From Chloroflexota bacterium (GTDB lineage Bacteria; Chloroflexota; Dehalococcoidia; Bin125): a stretch of 9,250 nucleotides of DNA. Below, one piece after another: positions 1 to 6,189 of this stretch. Position 1 is the stretch's first letter; each line of letters opens with the position of its first letter. A program made the position numbers and the translations under genes. The notes under the pieces were generated by a model that saw nothing but the letters and a program-made list of their open reading frames with translations, made no database searches and was not told the origin of the DNA. The stretch is from NCBI GenBank assembly GCA_026707335.1, contig JAPOXB010000092.1:1-9250 (forward strand), written 5' to 3'.

Positions 1-1
1 G

Positions 2-712
2 GACCTGCTGCTGGTCATCGACGAGGCGGCGACGGACACGGTCGGGCTGGCAACGCACGTGCTGGCCGACGTGTCGGCCTTCGCGAAGGACGGCACGGTG
101 ACGAACGCCGACCGCCAGATGCTGCGCCTGCGGGCGGCCTACCAGCCGCAGCGGGGCGCGCAACCGGCGATCTCGCACCTGCGCGCGCTGGGATCGGCGC
201 TGGCCGCGGCGATGGACCGCGACGACCCGGCGCTGCCGGAGAGCCCGGCCGCCGCGATGGACGCCCTGGCCGGCGCCGACGCCCGCTACGCGGACGCGAC
301 GGCGCCGCGGATGCTGAGCGCCGGCCGTCAGCCGCCGAACGGGGCGACGAGCCAAGCGTTCGCCGCCGTGCCCGCGCTGGAGACCAGCGGCGAGGGCGGG
401 CTGCTGCTGCTGGCCGGACGCGACCTGTACAGCGACCGCACGTCGGCGGCGCTGGGGATGGACGACGCCGACCGGATCGGCCGCAGCGCCTGCCTCGACC
501 TGCACCCGGCCGACGCCGCCGCGCGCGGCATCGAGGACGGGGCGGCGGTGACCCTGCGGAGCAACGGAACGACGCTGCCGATCACGGCGCGGGTCTCGGA
601 GGACGTGGCGGAGGGGTCGGTCTTCGCGTCGCTGCTGTGGCAGGGCGGGGCGCTGCAGGCCCTGCTGCCGGCGGACGGGTCAATCGGGCGGGTGGAGGTC
701 GAGCGGGCGTAG
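2..712 (+). CDS. nuoG: NADH-quinone oxidoreductase subunit G, C-terminal part (partial at left edge)
   Basis: The reading frame is open from the window's left edge to TAG at 710-712, so only the last 236 residues are seen and the first in-frame ATG (59) is internal. The start of the fragment (DLLLVIDEAATDT, then a KDGTVTNADRQMLRLR stretch) matches the molybdopterin-oxidoreductase pattern of an 'exit' strand followed by 'xxxDGTxTNxERRxQRxR'. The last ~100 residues (from about LLLLAGRDLYSDRT) look like a molybdopterin-dinucleotide-binding beta-barrel, with the typical DLHPADAAARGIEDGAAVTL segment. In complex I, NuoG is the large peripheral-arm subunit that carries N-terminal Fe-S clusters (outside this window) and passes electrons from NADH towards quinone. 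A formate-dehydrogenase-like protein is the main alternative, since the defining N-terminal ferredoxin and cluster domains are not visible. No nuoH or nuoI follows; the gene ends at a convergent junction. Confidence 0.75.
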   Translation, partial: DLLLVIDEAATDTVGLATHVLADVSAFAKDGTVTNADRQMLRLRAAYQPQRGAQPAISHLRALGSALAAAMDRDDPALPESPAAAMDALAGADARYADATAPRMLSAGRQPPNGATSQAFAAVPALETSGEGGLLLLAGRDLYSDRTSAALGMDDADRIGRSACLDLHPADAAARGIEDGAAVTLRSNGTTLPITARVSEDVAEGSVFASLLWQGGALQALLPADGSIGRVEVERA

Positions 713-724
713 GCGCGGGTGGTG

Positions 725-747
725 GGGCGCCTGATGCGATGGCGCCC
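725..747 (+). terminator. Hairpin just downstream of nuoG, no U-tract
   Basis: GGGCGCC (725-731) and GGCGCCC (741-747) form a perfect 7-bp stem with a 9-nt loop, 12 nt after the nuoG stop. No T-run follows, so it is not a standard intrinsic terminator. It may stabilise the mRNA 3' end or act as a pause site. The strong terminator lies further down at 973-1010. Confidence 0.35.
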
Positions 748-834
748 GCTGGCTCGCGATCCGATGGTCTTCAAGGGTTCGGCGGATCGCGGTCAGTTAC
801 CTGGTCTATCCCCATGACGCAGGCCCTGCCCTCA

Positions 835-1010
835 CGGCGGGGTTTCTGTTTCCCGGCATACGGTTGCACCGGCGCGGCGGGGATGACGACTCGGGGTCGG
901 ACCCATACGATTCGAGGCAGGCCTTGTGCCAGGGGATGGTTATGCTTGTCCTTCCGGGCCATCCCCGACCCCGGAAACCCCGCTGGCGAGAGCGGGGTTT
1001 CCTCCTTTTC
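835..1010 (+). ncRNA. Candidate structured RNA or 3'UTR element with competing stems
   Basis: This is most of the 329-nt stretch without a protein gene between nuoG and the convergent VIT gene. Bases 835-848 can pair with 972-985 over 14 bp (ten perfect Watson-Crick pairs from GCGGGGTTTC 837-846, plus G-U and flanking pairs), closing a domain of about 150 nt. The 972-985 segment is also the left arm of the terminator at 973-1002, so the two folds exclude each other. Inside the domain are further pairings: GGGGATGG 932-939 with CCATCCCC 959-966 (8 bp), GGGGTCGG 893-900 with CCGACCCC 965-972 (8 bp, competing), and CCCGG 852-856 with CCGGG 954-958. Size (about 175 nt) and a long closing stem would suit a 6S-like RNA, but I recognise no family motif. 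It could equally be a conditional terminator or a simple structured 3'UTR. No promoter for it is evident. Confidence 0.35.
973..1010 (+). terminator. Intrinsic (rho-independent) terminator
   Basis: GGAAACCCCGCT (973-984) and AGCGGGGTTTCC (991-1002) form a perfect 12-bp stem around a 6-nt loop, followed by the T-rich tract TCCTTTTC (1003-1010). It would stop transcription coming from nuoG or from a local RNA. On the minus strand the stem is not followed by a U-tract, so it is one-directional, although it lies about 40 nt past the end of the VIT gene and could still cap that mRNA. Confidence 0.8.
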
Positions 1011-1041
1011 GGCCCCGGTGGTTGGCGGCGCTGCGGCGGCG

Positions 1042-2151
1042 TCACAGGTCGATCGGGAGCGCGGAGCCGATGGCGAAGGTGACCGCCGTGGCGGCCAGGC
1101 CGATGAGGATCATGCGCCCGCCCGCGTAGAGCGGGTGCCGACCGGTGAGCAGCGACGTGAGCATCCCGGTCACGCCCAGCGTGGCGACGCCGGCGATGAT
1201 GGCGGCGGCCAGCGCCCAGTAGCCCGACCCGGCCAGGAACGGGATCACCGGCACGATCGCGCCCAGCGAGAAGGCGAGGAACGAGCCGCCGGCGGCCCGC
1301 CAGGGGGAGCCCAGGTCGTCCGGATCGAGGCCGAGCTCTTCCCGCGCCAGCGTGTCGAGGGCGACCTCCGGGTCGGCCATCATCTCGTCGACGAGTTGCC
1401 CCGCGATCTCGGACGAGACGCCCTTGCGGCGGTAGATGGCGAGCAGCTCGCCGCGCTCCTCCTCGGGGGCGAGTTCCAGTTCCAGCCGCTCCCGCGCGAT
1501 CTGGTGCTCGAACAGCTCGCGCTGGCTGCGCACGGAGATGTACTCGCCGGCGGCCATCGAGAAGGCGCCCGCCAGCCAGCCGGCGATGCCGGCGATCAGC
1601 ACGGCGTCGCTGTCGATGGCGGCGCCGGCCACGCCGGCGATGAGGCTCAGGTTGGAGACGATGCCGTCGTTGAGGCCGAAGAGCGCGGCGCGGAAGGTGG
1701 TGGCGGTGTCGGCCGAGGCGAAGCCGTGGTCCCCCTCGCCGCGGCGGCCGTCGGCGGCGAGGGCGCCCAGCGTCTCGCGGTGCTCCAGCTCCTCCGCCGC
1801 GAGGCCGCCCGACTCCGGCTCGGCCTGGTAGCGGCGGATCTCGTCGAGCTCGGCGGCGCGCAGCCGGGGCAGCACGGCTCCCACGCCGGCGACGCGGGCC
1901 AGCATCGCCAGGCCGCGGGTGCGCCAACCCGGGCGCAGCGGCCCCTCGACGAGCGAGAGGTCGCCGAGGCGCTCGGCCCAGTGACGGGCGTGGCGCCGCT
2001 CCGACTCGGCCAGGTCGCGCAGGATGTCGGCCTCCTGCGGGTTGCGGGCCTGACCGGCGAGTGTGTCGTAGAGCCAGGCGGCGTCGAGCTCGTCGGCGAG
2101 CATTTCGCGCAGGCGCGCGTCGCGGTCCTGGTCCGTGCCCGTCGTGGTCAT
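1042..2151 (-). CDS. VIT1/CCC1-family metal transporter with N-terminal ferritin-like domain
   Basis: This is a 369-residue protein from ATG at 2151-2149 to TGA at 1044-1042. An upstream ATG at 2217 would add 22 residues but lies beyond the likely -10 box. Residues about 10-130 form a ferritin/rubrerythrin-like helical bundle with candidate di-iron ligands: E21, E51 and H54 in the ESERRHARHW segment, E101, then E121 and H124 in the LAAEELEHRE segment. Residues about 150-369 are the VIT/CCC1 membrane part: FGLNDGIVSNLSLIAGV (158-174), a second helix ending in GEYISVRSQRE (202-212), a charged cytosolic metal-binding loop (about 210-285), then three hydrophobic segments (about 288-305, 310-335, 345-366). 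Family knowledge: such fusions (MbfA/VIT-like) export or sequester Fe2+ or Mn2+, with the ferritin-like part collecting iron on the cytosolic side. Metal choice cannot be read from the sequence. It stands alone, convergent with nuoG and divergent from hisG. Confidence 0.88.
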   Translation of the reverse strand: MTTTGTDQDRDARLREMLADELDAAWLYDTLAGQARNPQEADILRDLAESERRHARHWAERLGDLSLVEGPLRPGWRTRGLAMLARVAGVGAVLPRLRAAELDEIRRYQAEPESGGLAAEELEHRETLGALAADGRRGEGDHGFASADTATTFRAALFGLNDGIVSNLSLIAGVAGAAIDSDAVLIAGIAGWLAGAFSMAAGEYISVRSQRELFEHQIARERLELELAPEEERGELLAIYRRKGVSSEIAGQLVDEMMADPEVALDTLAREELGLDPDDLGSPWRAAGGSFLAFSLGAIVPVIPFLAGSGYWALAAAIIAGVATLGVTGMLTSLLTGRHPLYAGGRMILIGLAATAVTFAIGSALPIDL

Positions 2152-2157
2152 GGGGTC

Positions 2158-2183
2158 AGCGTACCCGACGGCGGCGGCGTCAA
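2158..2183 (-). promoter_or_regulatory. Candidate promoter giving a leaderless VIT-family mRNA
   Basis: On the minus strand TACGCT (2163-2158) fits a TANNNT -10 box and lies exactly 6 nt before the ATG at 2151, so transcription would begin at or next to the start codon. TTGACG (2183-2178) resembles a -35 box but the 14-nt spacing is short. No Shine-Dalgarno sequence precedes this ATG, which agrees with a leaderless transcript. Confidence 0.5.
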
Positions 2184-2288
2184 GCGGCGTGTCGCTCGCG
2201 CGGCCGGCCTGTGGCACTCTGCCAAAGAGCCCCCGCGACGCGGCCGCGTCGCCGCGCGCGGGGCGCGCGAACGACGGAGGACGCGACG

Positions 2289-3170
2289 GTGACGCAGCCG
2301 ATTCTCAAGCTGGGGCTGCCCAAGGGCTCGCTGCAGGACGCGACGATCGACCTGTTCCGCCACGCGGGATACGAGATCGACGTGCCCTCGCGCTCGTACG
2401 TGCCGGTGATCGACGACCCGGAGATCGCCTGCCTGATGTTCCGCGCCCAGGAGATGGCCCGCTACACCGCCGACGGCGTGATCGACTGCGGGATCACGGG
2501 GCACGACTGGGTGCGCGAGAACGGCGTCGACGTGCACGAGGTGAGCGAGCTGCGCTACAGCCGCTCGACCAGCCGCCCGGCGCGCTGGGTACTGGCGGTG
2601 CCCAACGAGAGCCCCGTGCAGCGCCCCGAGGATCTGCAGGGCGGCGTCGTCGCGACGGAACTGGTGGGAGTCACGCGGCGCTACTTCGAGGAGCGCGGGC
2701 TCGACGTGCGGGTAGAGTTCAGCTGGGGCGCGACCGAGATCAAGGCCCGCCTGCTCGACGGCATCGTCGACATCACGGAGACCGGCTCGAGCCTGCGGGC
2801 CAACAACCTGCGCATGATCGACGAGGTGCTCGTCAGCACGACGCGCTTCATCGCCAGCCACGAGGCCTGGGCCGACCCGGCCCGTCGGCGCAAGATCGAG
2901 GCGCTGGACATGCTGCTGCAAGGCGCCATCGCGGCCCGCAGCAAGGTGGGGCTGAAGCTCAACGTGCCGCGCAGCGCGCTCGACGCCGTGATGGCGCTGA
3001 TCGGCGAGTACGGGGAGCACTCGCCGACCGTCAGCCCGCTCAGCGACGAGCAGTGGGTCGCGCTGGAACTGATCCTCGACGAGCGCGTGGAGCGGGAGAT
3101 CATCCCCGCCCTGCAGGACGCGGGGGCCAGCGGCTTCGTCTCGTATCCGCTGAACAAGGTCATCTCGTAG
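2289..3170 (+). CDS. hisG: ATP phosphoribosyltransferase, long form (first step of histidine synthesis)
   Basis: This 293-residue protein starts at GTG 2289 and is preceded by GGAGG at 2276-2280 with 8-nt spacing; the frame is open further upstream but lacks family similarity there. HisG joins ATP and PRPP to give phosphoribosyl-ATP, the committed and feedback-inhibited step of histidine synthesis, in the cytosol. Visible marks are the N-terminal LKLGLPKGSLQ strand-loop, the RAQEMARYTADGVIDCGITG segment and the PRPP-binding loop DITETGSSL at residues 161-169, followed by RANNLRMI. The length and the last ~75 residues (LKLNVPRSALDAVMALI through GFVSYPLNKVI) match the C-terminal ACT-like histidine-sensing domain of the long form, which does not need a HisZ partner. 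No other his gene is in the window, so it appears outside a his operon. Confidence 0.95.
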   Translation: MTQPILKLGLPKGSLQDATIDLFRHAGYEIDVPSRSYVPVIDDPEIACLMFRAQEMARYTADGVIDCGITGHDWVRENGVDVHEVSELRYSRSTSRPARWVLAVPNESPVQRPEDLQGGVVATELVGVTRRYFEERGLDVRVEFSWGATEIKARLLDGIVDITETGSSLRANNLRMIDEVLVSTTRFIASHEAWADPARRRKIEALDMLLQGAIAARSKVGLKLNVPRSALDAVMALIGEYGEHSPTVSPLSDEQWVALELILDERVEREIIPALQDAGASGFVSYPLNKVIS

Positions 3171-3230
3171 GATCGCCGGCCGGCCGCGGCGTCGCGCGCG
3201 GCGCGCCTCGCGTCGCGGCGGGGGTCGCCC

Positions 3231-3236
3231 TACCAT
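3231..3236 (+). promoter_or_regulatory. Candidate -10 box for the LON-domain gene
   Basis: TACCAT fits TANNNT and is followed by GCCCGCG. The same layout (GTCGC, TAC-AT, GCCCGCG) recurs at 9109-9126. A start of transcription near 3243 would leave a leader of about 24 nt that contains the GGAGG ribosome site at 3253-3257. No good -35 box is seen. The remaining 3171-3230 stretch is a GC-only spacer with weak inverted repeats and nothing else I can name. Confidence 0.4.
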
Positions 3237-3266
3237 GCCCGCGCGATCGATCGGAGGAGATCCCGG

Positions 3267-3926
3267 ATGCCGACCGTGATCCCCATCTTCCCGCTCAACA
3301 CGGTGGTCTTCCCCGGCCAGCAGGTGCCGCTGCACATCTTCGAGCCCCGCTACCGGCAACTGGTGGCCGACGTGCGCCGCGACGAGGGGGAGTTCGGCAT
3401 CGCGCTGATCGAGAGCGGGCCCGAGGTCGGCGGCGGCGCGGTCCCGCGAGCGGTGGGCTGCGCGGTGCGCATCGCGGAGATGCAGGAGCTGCCCGACGGC
3501 CGCTTCAACGTGATCTGCCGGGGCACGCGGCGCTTCCGCCTGCTGGAGTCGCTCGACGAAGCACCGTATCTGCGCGGCGAGGTCGAGTTCCCGCCGCGGC
3601 CCGACGACGCGGGCGACGAGGAGACGGCCGAGCGGGCGGGCGATGTGCGGGATCTGTTCGCCGACCACCTGGGGCTGGCCCTGGCGATCGAGGGCGGCTG
3701 GCAGCGGGAGATGCGCACGCCGGCCGACCCAGTCCGCCTGGCCGACACCATCGGCGCGACCGTGGCCGCGCCGATCGGGCACAAGCAGGCCATGCTGGAG
3801 GCGTCGCGCGTGGCGACCCGCCTGGAGATCGGGCAGCGGCTGCTCGAGTCGGCGAACCGCTCGCTGCGGGAGCAACTGGCGCTGCGCCGCCGCCTCAAGC
3901 TGGGCGGCCTGGGCGCGCAGAACTAG
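3267..3926 (+). CDS. Stand-alone LON substrate-binding (LonN-like) domain protein
   Basis: This 219-residue protein starts at ATG 3267, which has GGAGG at 3253-3257 (9-nt spacing). The N-terminus (IPIFPLNTVVFPGQQVPLHIFEPRYRQL) is the hallmark of the Lon protease N-terminal substrate-recognition domain, followed by the beta-rich part with GIALIESG, VGCAVRIAEMQELPDGRFNV and CRGTRRFRLLE. The C-terminal third (about 125-219) is helical, ending in the basic LRRRLKLGGLG stretch. There is no AAA+ ATPase and no protease Ser/Lys dyad, so it is not a Lon protease. Such short proteins (COG2802-like, often called 'LON peptidase substrate-binding domain-containing') are widespread and mostly without known function; an adaptor or substrate-binding role is inferred. 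It lies 96 nt after hisG with its own probable promoter. Confidence 0.9.
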   Translation: MPTVIPIFPLNTVVFPGQQVPLHIFEPRYRQLVADVRRDEGEFGIALIESGPEVGGGAVPRAVGCAVRIAEMQELPDGRFNVICRGTRRFRLLESLDEAPYLRGEVEFPPRPDDAGDEETAERAGDVRDLFADHLGLALAIEGGWQREMRTPADPVRLADTIGATVAAPIGHKQAMLEASRVATRLEIGQRLLESANRSLREQLALRRRLKLGGLGAQN

Positions 3927-3956
3927 GCGTCGCCGCCCGGCGGCCGGCCGGCGGCA

Positions 3957-3962
3957 TAGACT
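3957..3962 (+). promoter_or_regulatory. Candidate -10 box for a leaderless zinc-ribbon gene
   Basis: TAGACT fits TANNNT and lies exactly 6 nt before GTG 3969, the same spacing as at the VIT gene on the other strand. No Shine-Dalgarno sequence lies in the 42 nt between the preceding stop and this start. Together these point to a leaderless transcript. A -35 box is not evident. Confidence 0.5.
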
Positions 3963-3968
3963 GGCGGC

Positions 3969-4487
3969 GTGAAGATCTGCCCGGCCTGCCACCAGGAGAC
4001 CTTCGACGGGCGGCGCAGCTGCCATCGCTGCGGGGCCGACGTCTCCCAGGTGATCCCGCTGGAACTGCCCACGGAGGACGTCGCGACGCTGATTGGACGG
4101 GGGCCGTTCCGATCGCGCCACGGCGCTCTGCGGCTGTCGCTGGCGGGCGTCCGCTTCGTCGGCGACGACGGCACGGAGCTGCTGCACGTCCCGCCCGCCG
4201 CGATCACGCGCGTCGCGCCCTACGGCAACCACGACCTCGACGTGCACTACCGGGAGAACGGCGAGGCGCATCGCGTCCGCCTGCGCGTGCGCTGGGCGCG
4301 GATCACCGACCGCACGCCCGTGCCCGAGCAGTCGTCGCGGATGCGCACCTGGCTGTGGGGCGGGCGGGGGCTGCGCAGCAACCAGGCGCAGCGCGGCGCG
4401 CGGGCGAAGTCGCTGGTGCGCGACCGCTGGGCGTCGGCGCTGGAGCGCCTGATCTCGGCCGACCGCTACGCGCTGCACCGGGGCTGA
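3969..4487 (+). CDS. Zinc-ribbon protein with a PH/GRAM-like second domain, function unknown
   Basis: This 172-residue protein starts at GTG 3969 and ends in TGA. The N-terminus has a compact CPAC...CHRC zinc ribbon (C4, C7, C18, C21). From about residue 40 to 115 there are alternating strands (GALRLSLAGVRFVGDDGTELLHV, then ITRVAPYGNHDLDVHYRENGEAHRVRLRV), a layout reminiscent of PH/GRAM-like domains that is inferred by eye. The rest is basic and helical (RARKSL-type residues, then ALERLISADRY). No enzyme motif is visible. It is followed after 15 nt by the small four-cysteine gene at 4503, so the two are probably co-transcribed and may share a role. The domain reading beyond the zinc ribbon is uncertain. 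Confidence 0.75.
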   Translation: MKICPACHQETFDGRRSCHRCGADVSQVIPLELPTEDVATLIGRGPFRSRHGALRLSLAGVRFVGDDGTELLHVPPAAITRVAPYGNHDLDVHYRENGEAHRVRLRVRWARITDRTPVPEQSSRMRTWLWGGRGLRSNQAQRGARAKSLVRDRWASALERLISADRYALHRG

Positions 4488-4502
4488 CGGGGGAGGGACG
4501 CG

Positions 4503-4826
4503 ATGGGGCGCAAGAATCGCAAGGGACGCAGCGGCGCGCAGCGTCCGCGTCGCTTCTACCGCCCGAAGCGGTCGCGCGGGCGGGAAGCGGAACCCGCCGA
4601 CGCGGGACCGGACGCGATCCCGCGCCGCGCCGATTGGGACCTGCGCGAGGTGCGCGCGCCGGCCGCGAGCGCGGGAGCGGCCCCGGCGCGGACCTGCGGG
4701 CGCTGCGCCGAGTGGACCCCGCGGGCGGGCGCGCTCGACGACCCGTCGCGGGGGGCGTGCCTGCACCCCGGCAGCGGCATCAGCTACCCGCCCGCCGACA
4801 TGGAGGCCTGCGACTTCTTCCACTAA
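4503..4826 (+). CDS. Small basic protein with four conserved-looking cysteines, unknown function
   Basis: This is a 107-residue protein. GGAGGG at 4492-4497 lies 5 nt before ATG 4503, giving good support for translation. The first ~30 residues are strongly basic (R/K-rich, as in MGRKNRKGRS), the middle is a low-complexity Ala/Arg/Pro linker, and the last ~45 residues hold C65, C68, C86 and C103 (CX2C-X17-C-X16-C), with H88 next to C86 (CLHPG). This spacing would suit a Zn2+ site or a small Fe-S site; which one cannot be told from sequence. The basic tail suggests nucleic acid or ribosome contact, by inference only. It pairs with the zinc-ribbon gene 15 nt upstream. It ends 19 nt before the convergent HAD gene, with no recognisable terminator between them. 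Confidence 0.7.
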   Translation: MGRKNRKGRSGAQRPRRFYRPKRSRGREAEPADAGPDAIPRRADWDLREVRAPAASAGAAPARTCGRCAEWTPRAGALDDPSRGACLHPGSGISYPPADMEACDFFH

Positions 4827-4845
4827 CCGCCGCGACCGGCCCGGC

Positions 4846-5556
4846 TCAACCCAGGATCGCCGCCAGGGCGGCGTCGAGATCCGCGAGGTCGTCGAGCAGG
4901 ACGTCGGGGGCGGCGGCGGCGAGTTCGGCGCGGGGCGAGAACCCGCTCGCGACGGCGACGACGCGCGCGCCGATCGATCGGCCGCCCTCAATGTCGAGCG
5001 GGGTGTCGCCGATCACGACGACGTCCGCGTCCGGCGCGGCGAGGGGGCGCACGCGCGCCAGCCCGGCGGCGAGGAACTCGGGCCGGTTGACGCCGTCGTC
5101 GCCGAAGGCGCCGCCGCGGGGACTCGAGTCGAAGTAGCCGTCGAGGCCGAAGTGGGCCAGCTTCACGAACGCCGTGCGGCGGAAGTTGCCGGTCCCCAGC
5201 GCCAGCAGCACCGGCGCCGCCCGCAGCCGGTCGAGCAGCGGCACGACGCCGGGCAGCAGGCGGGCCGGCCGCGACTGCATCCCGGCGCGCAGCGCCTCGG
5301 CGAAGAGCGCCGCGAAGCGCTCCTGCTGGGCCGGGCCGAAGGCGCGGCCGTGCGCGTCGAAGATCTCACGCACCACCCGCAGGTCGCTCGCGCCGGCGAA
5401 GTCGATGCCGTCCGTGGGACGGGCGTCGCCGGGCAGGCCGAAGCAGCGCCGGAAGACCTGGTCCATGGCGCGGCGTCCGGCGCCGCCGCTGGTCAGCAGC
5501 GTGCCGTCGATGTCGAAGAGGAGGATGCGGCGTGGCGGCGGCGGATCGTCGCTCAC
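4846..5556 (-). CDS. HAD-family hydrolase, phosphoglycolate phosphatase-like
   Basis: This 236-residue protein starts at GTG 5556-5554, which overlaps the TGA of the upstream gene in a GTGA arrangement. HAD motif I is LLFDIDGTL with nucleophile D15 and acid/base D17; motif II is LLALGTGN (T122); motif IV is VVIGDTPLDIEGG (D184, D188). Residues about 25-105 form the helical C1 cap typical of phosphoglycolate/beta-phosphoglucomutase-type enzymes. At the motif III place an arginine (R158 in VNRPEFL) stands where a lysine is usual. The family removes phosphate from small molecules in the cytosol with Mg2+; the substrate is not predictable here, and 'phosphoglycolate phosphatase' is only the nearest label. 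It is the last gene of the minus-strand group and is translationally coupled to the DUF4352-like gene. Confidence 0.88.
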   Translation of the reverse strand: MSDDPPPPRRILLFDIDGTLLTSGGAGRRAMDQVFRRCFGLPGDARPTDGIDFAGASDLRVVREIFDAHGRAFGPAQQERFAALFAEALRAGMQSRPARLLPGVVPLLDRLRAAPVLLALGTGNFRRTAFVKLAHFGLDGYFDSSPRGGAFGDDGVNRPEFLAAGLARVRPLAAPDADVVVIGDTPLDIEGGRSIGARVVAVASGFSPRAELAAAAPDVLLDDLADLDAALAAILG

Positions 5557-6155
5557 TGCTCAAGCTCGAGCTCGACGTCGACGTAGCCGCCCTCGATGCG
5601 CAGGCGCAGGCCGTAGGCGTCGTGCGGCACGTCGAAGACGACGACCAACTGCGTGATGATGCCGGGCTGCAGGACCTGCACGAGCGCGTCGACGTGGTCG
5701 GGGTGGGCGATGTCGGCGTTCTCGGTCGCGAGCCGGTTGGGCGTGAAGCTGCGCCCGGTCGCGTCGACGAGGCCCAGCGTGCCGTCGAGCGTGCGCGGGC
5801 TCGTGCCGGTGTTGCGGACCGAGAGGTGCACCATCGCGAACCGCTCGATTGCCTCCGACTCGGCGCCCTCCTGGCCGACGAGGTCGGTGACCGTGAGGCC
5901 CGTGACGATGACGCGCAGGTCGCCGAACTGGAAGGCGCGGTGCATCGGCTGACGACCGGCGACGGCCGGCGCGGGGGCCTCGCCGTCGTCTTCGTCGTCG
6001 TCGGCGGCGAACTCTTCCTCCTGCGGGATGATGTCGTCGCCGGGGTTGTGCTCGCCGAACGAGAAGGTGCCGTTGACGATCAGGAAGGCGATCACGGCGA
6101 TCGCCACGATGCCCACGGCGAGGGCGTACTTCTGCGTGGGGCTGAGTCTTGCCAC
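5553..6155 (-). CDS. Membrane-anchored DUF4352-like (telokin-like) extracytoplasmic protein
   Basis: This 200-residue protein begins at GTG 6155-6153, with GGAGG at 6165-6161 on the minus strand (5-nt spacing). Residues about 10-28 (YALAVGIVAIAVIAFLIVN) form one hydrophobic helix with basic residues before it, so the protein is N-in with its C-terminus outside; there is no lipobox cysteine. A short acidic linker (about 46-59, mostly E and D) leads to a beta-sandwich-like domain (about 70-198) with FGDLRVIVTGLTVTD, FAMVHLSVRNTGTSPRTL and LQPGIITQLVVVFDVP. This is the pattern of DUF4352 proteins: a first strand, a 'V.V.V.N.G..P' core and a 'G....VVF.VP' strand. Function is unknown; surface binding or envelope roles are usual guesses. 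It lies between the rhodanese and HAD genes, in the same direction. Confidence 0.8.
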   Translation of the reverse strand: MARLSPTQKYALAVGIVAIAVIAFLIVNGTFSFGEHNPGDDIIPQEEEFAADDDEDDGEAPAPAVAGRQPMHRAFQFGDLRVIVTGLTVTDLVGQEGAESEAIERFAMVHLSVRNTGTSPRTLDGTLGLVDATGRSFTPNRLATENADIAHPDHVDALVQVLQPGIITQLVVVFDVPHDAYGLRLRIEGGYVDVELELEQ

Positions 6156-6169
6156 CCGGACCTCCGGCG

Positions 6170-6185
6170 GCCGCCGCGCGGCGGC
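6170..6185. repeat. Perfect 16-bp GC palindrome between rhodanese and DUF4352-like genes
   Basis: CCGCCGC/GCGGCGG (6171-6184), extended by one G-C pair, forms a perfect palindrome overlapping a second one (GGCGGCCGCC, 6166-6175). It sits in the 34-nt gap just before the ribosome site of the downstream minus-strand gene and could fold in the mRNA. In such GC-rich DNA this may be chance. Confidence 0.35.
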
Positions 6186-6189
6186 GGGC

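Noticed and set aside
713..1041. tRNA, tmRNA, SRP RNA or RNase P RNA in the gene-free stretch
   Set aside because: I looked for cloverleaf and T-loop patterns, the SRP GGAA tetraloop region and RNase P conserved blocks on both strands and found none convincing.
637..2292. Plus-strand open frame of 551 residues crossing the intergenic region and antisense to the VIT gene
   Set aside because: It covers the terminator and the VIT gene, with no recognisable domain or ribosome site.
2135..5137. Open frames of about 1000 residues (plus, 2135-5137) and 947 residues (minus, 2148-4991) over hisG and its neighbours
   Set aside because: They are Arg/Ala/Gly-rich frames without domains, overlapping well-recognised genes in other frames; a usual effect of very high GC content.
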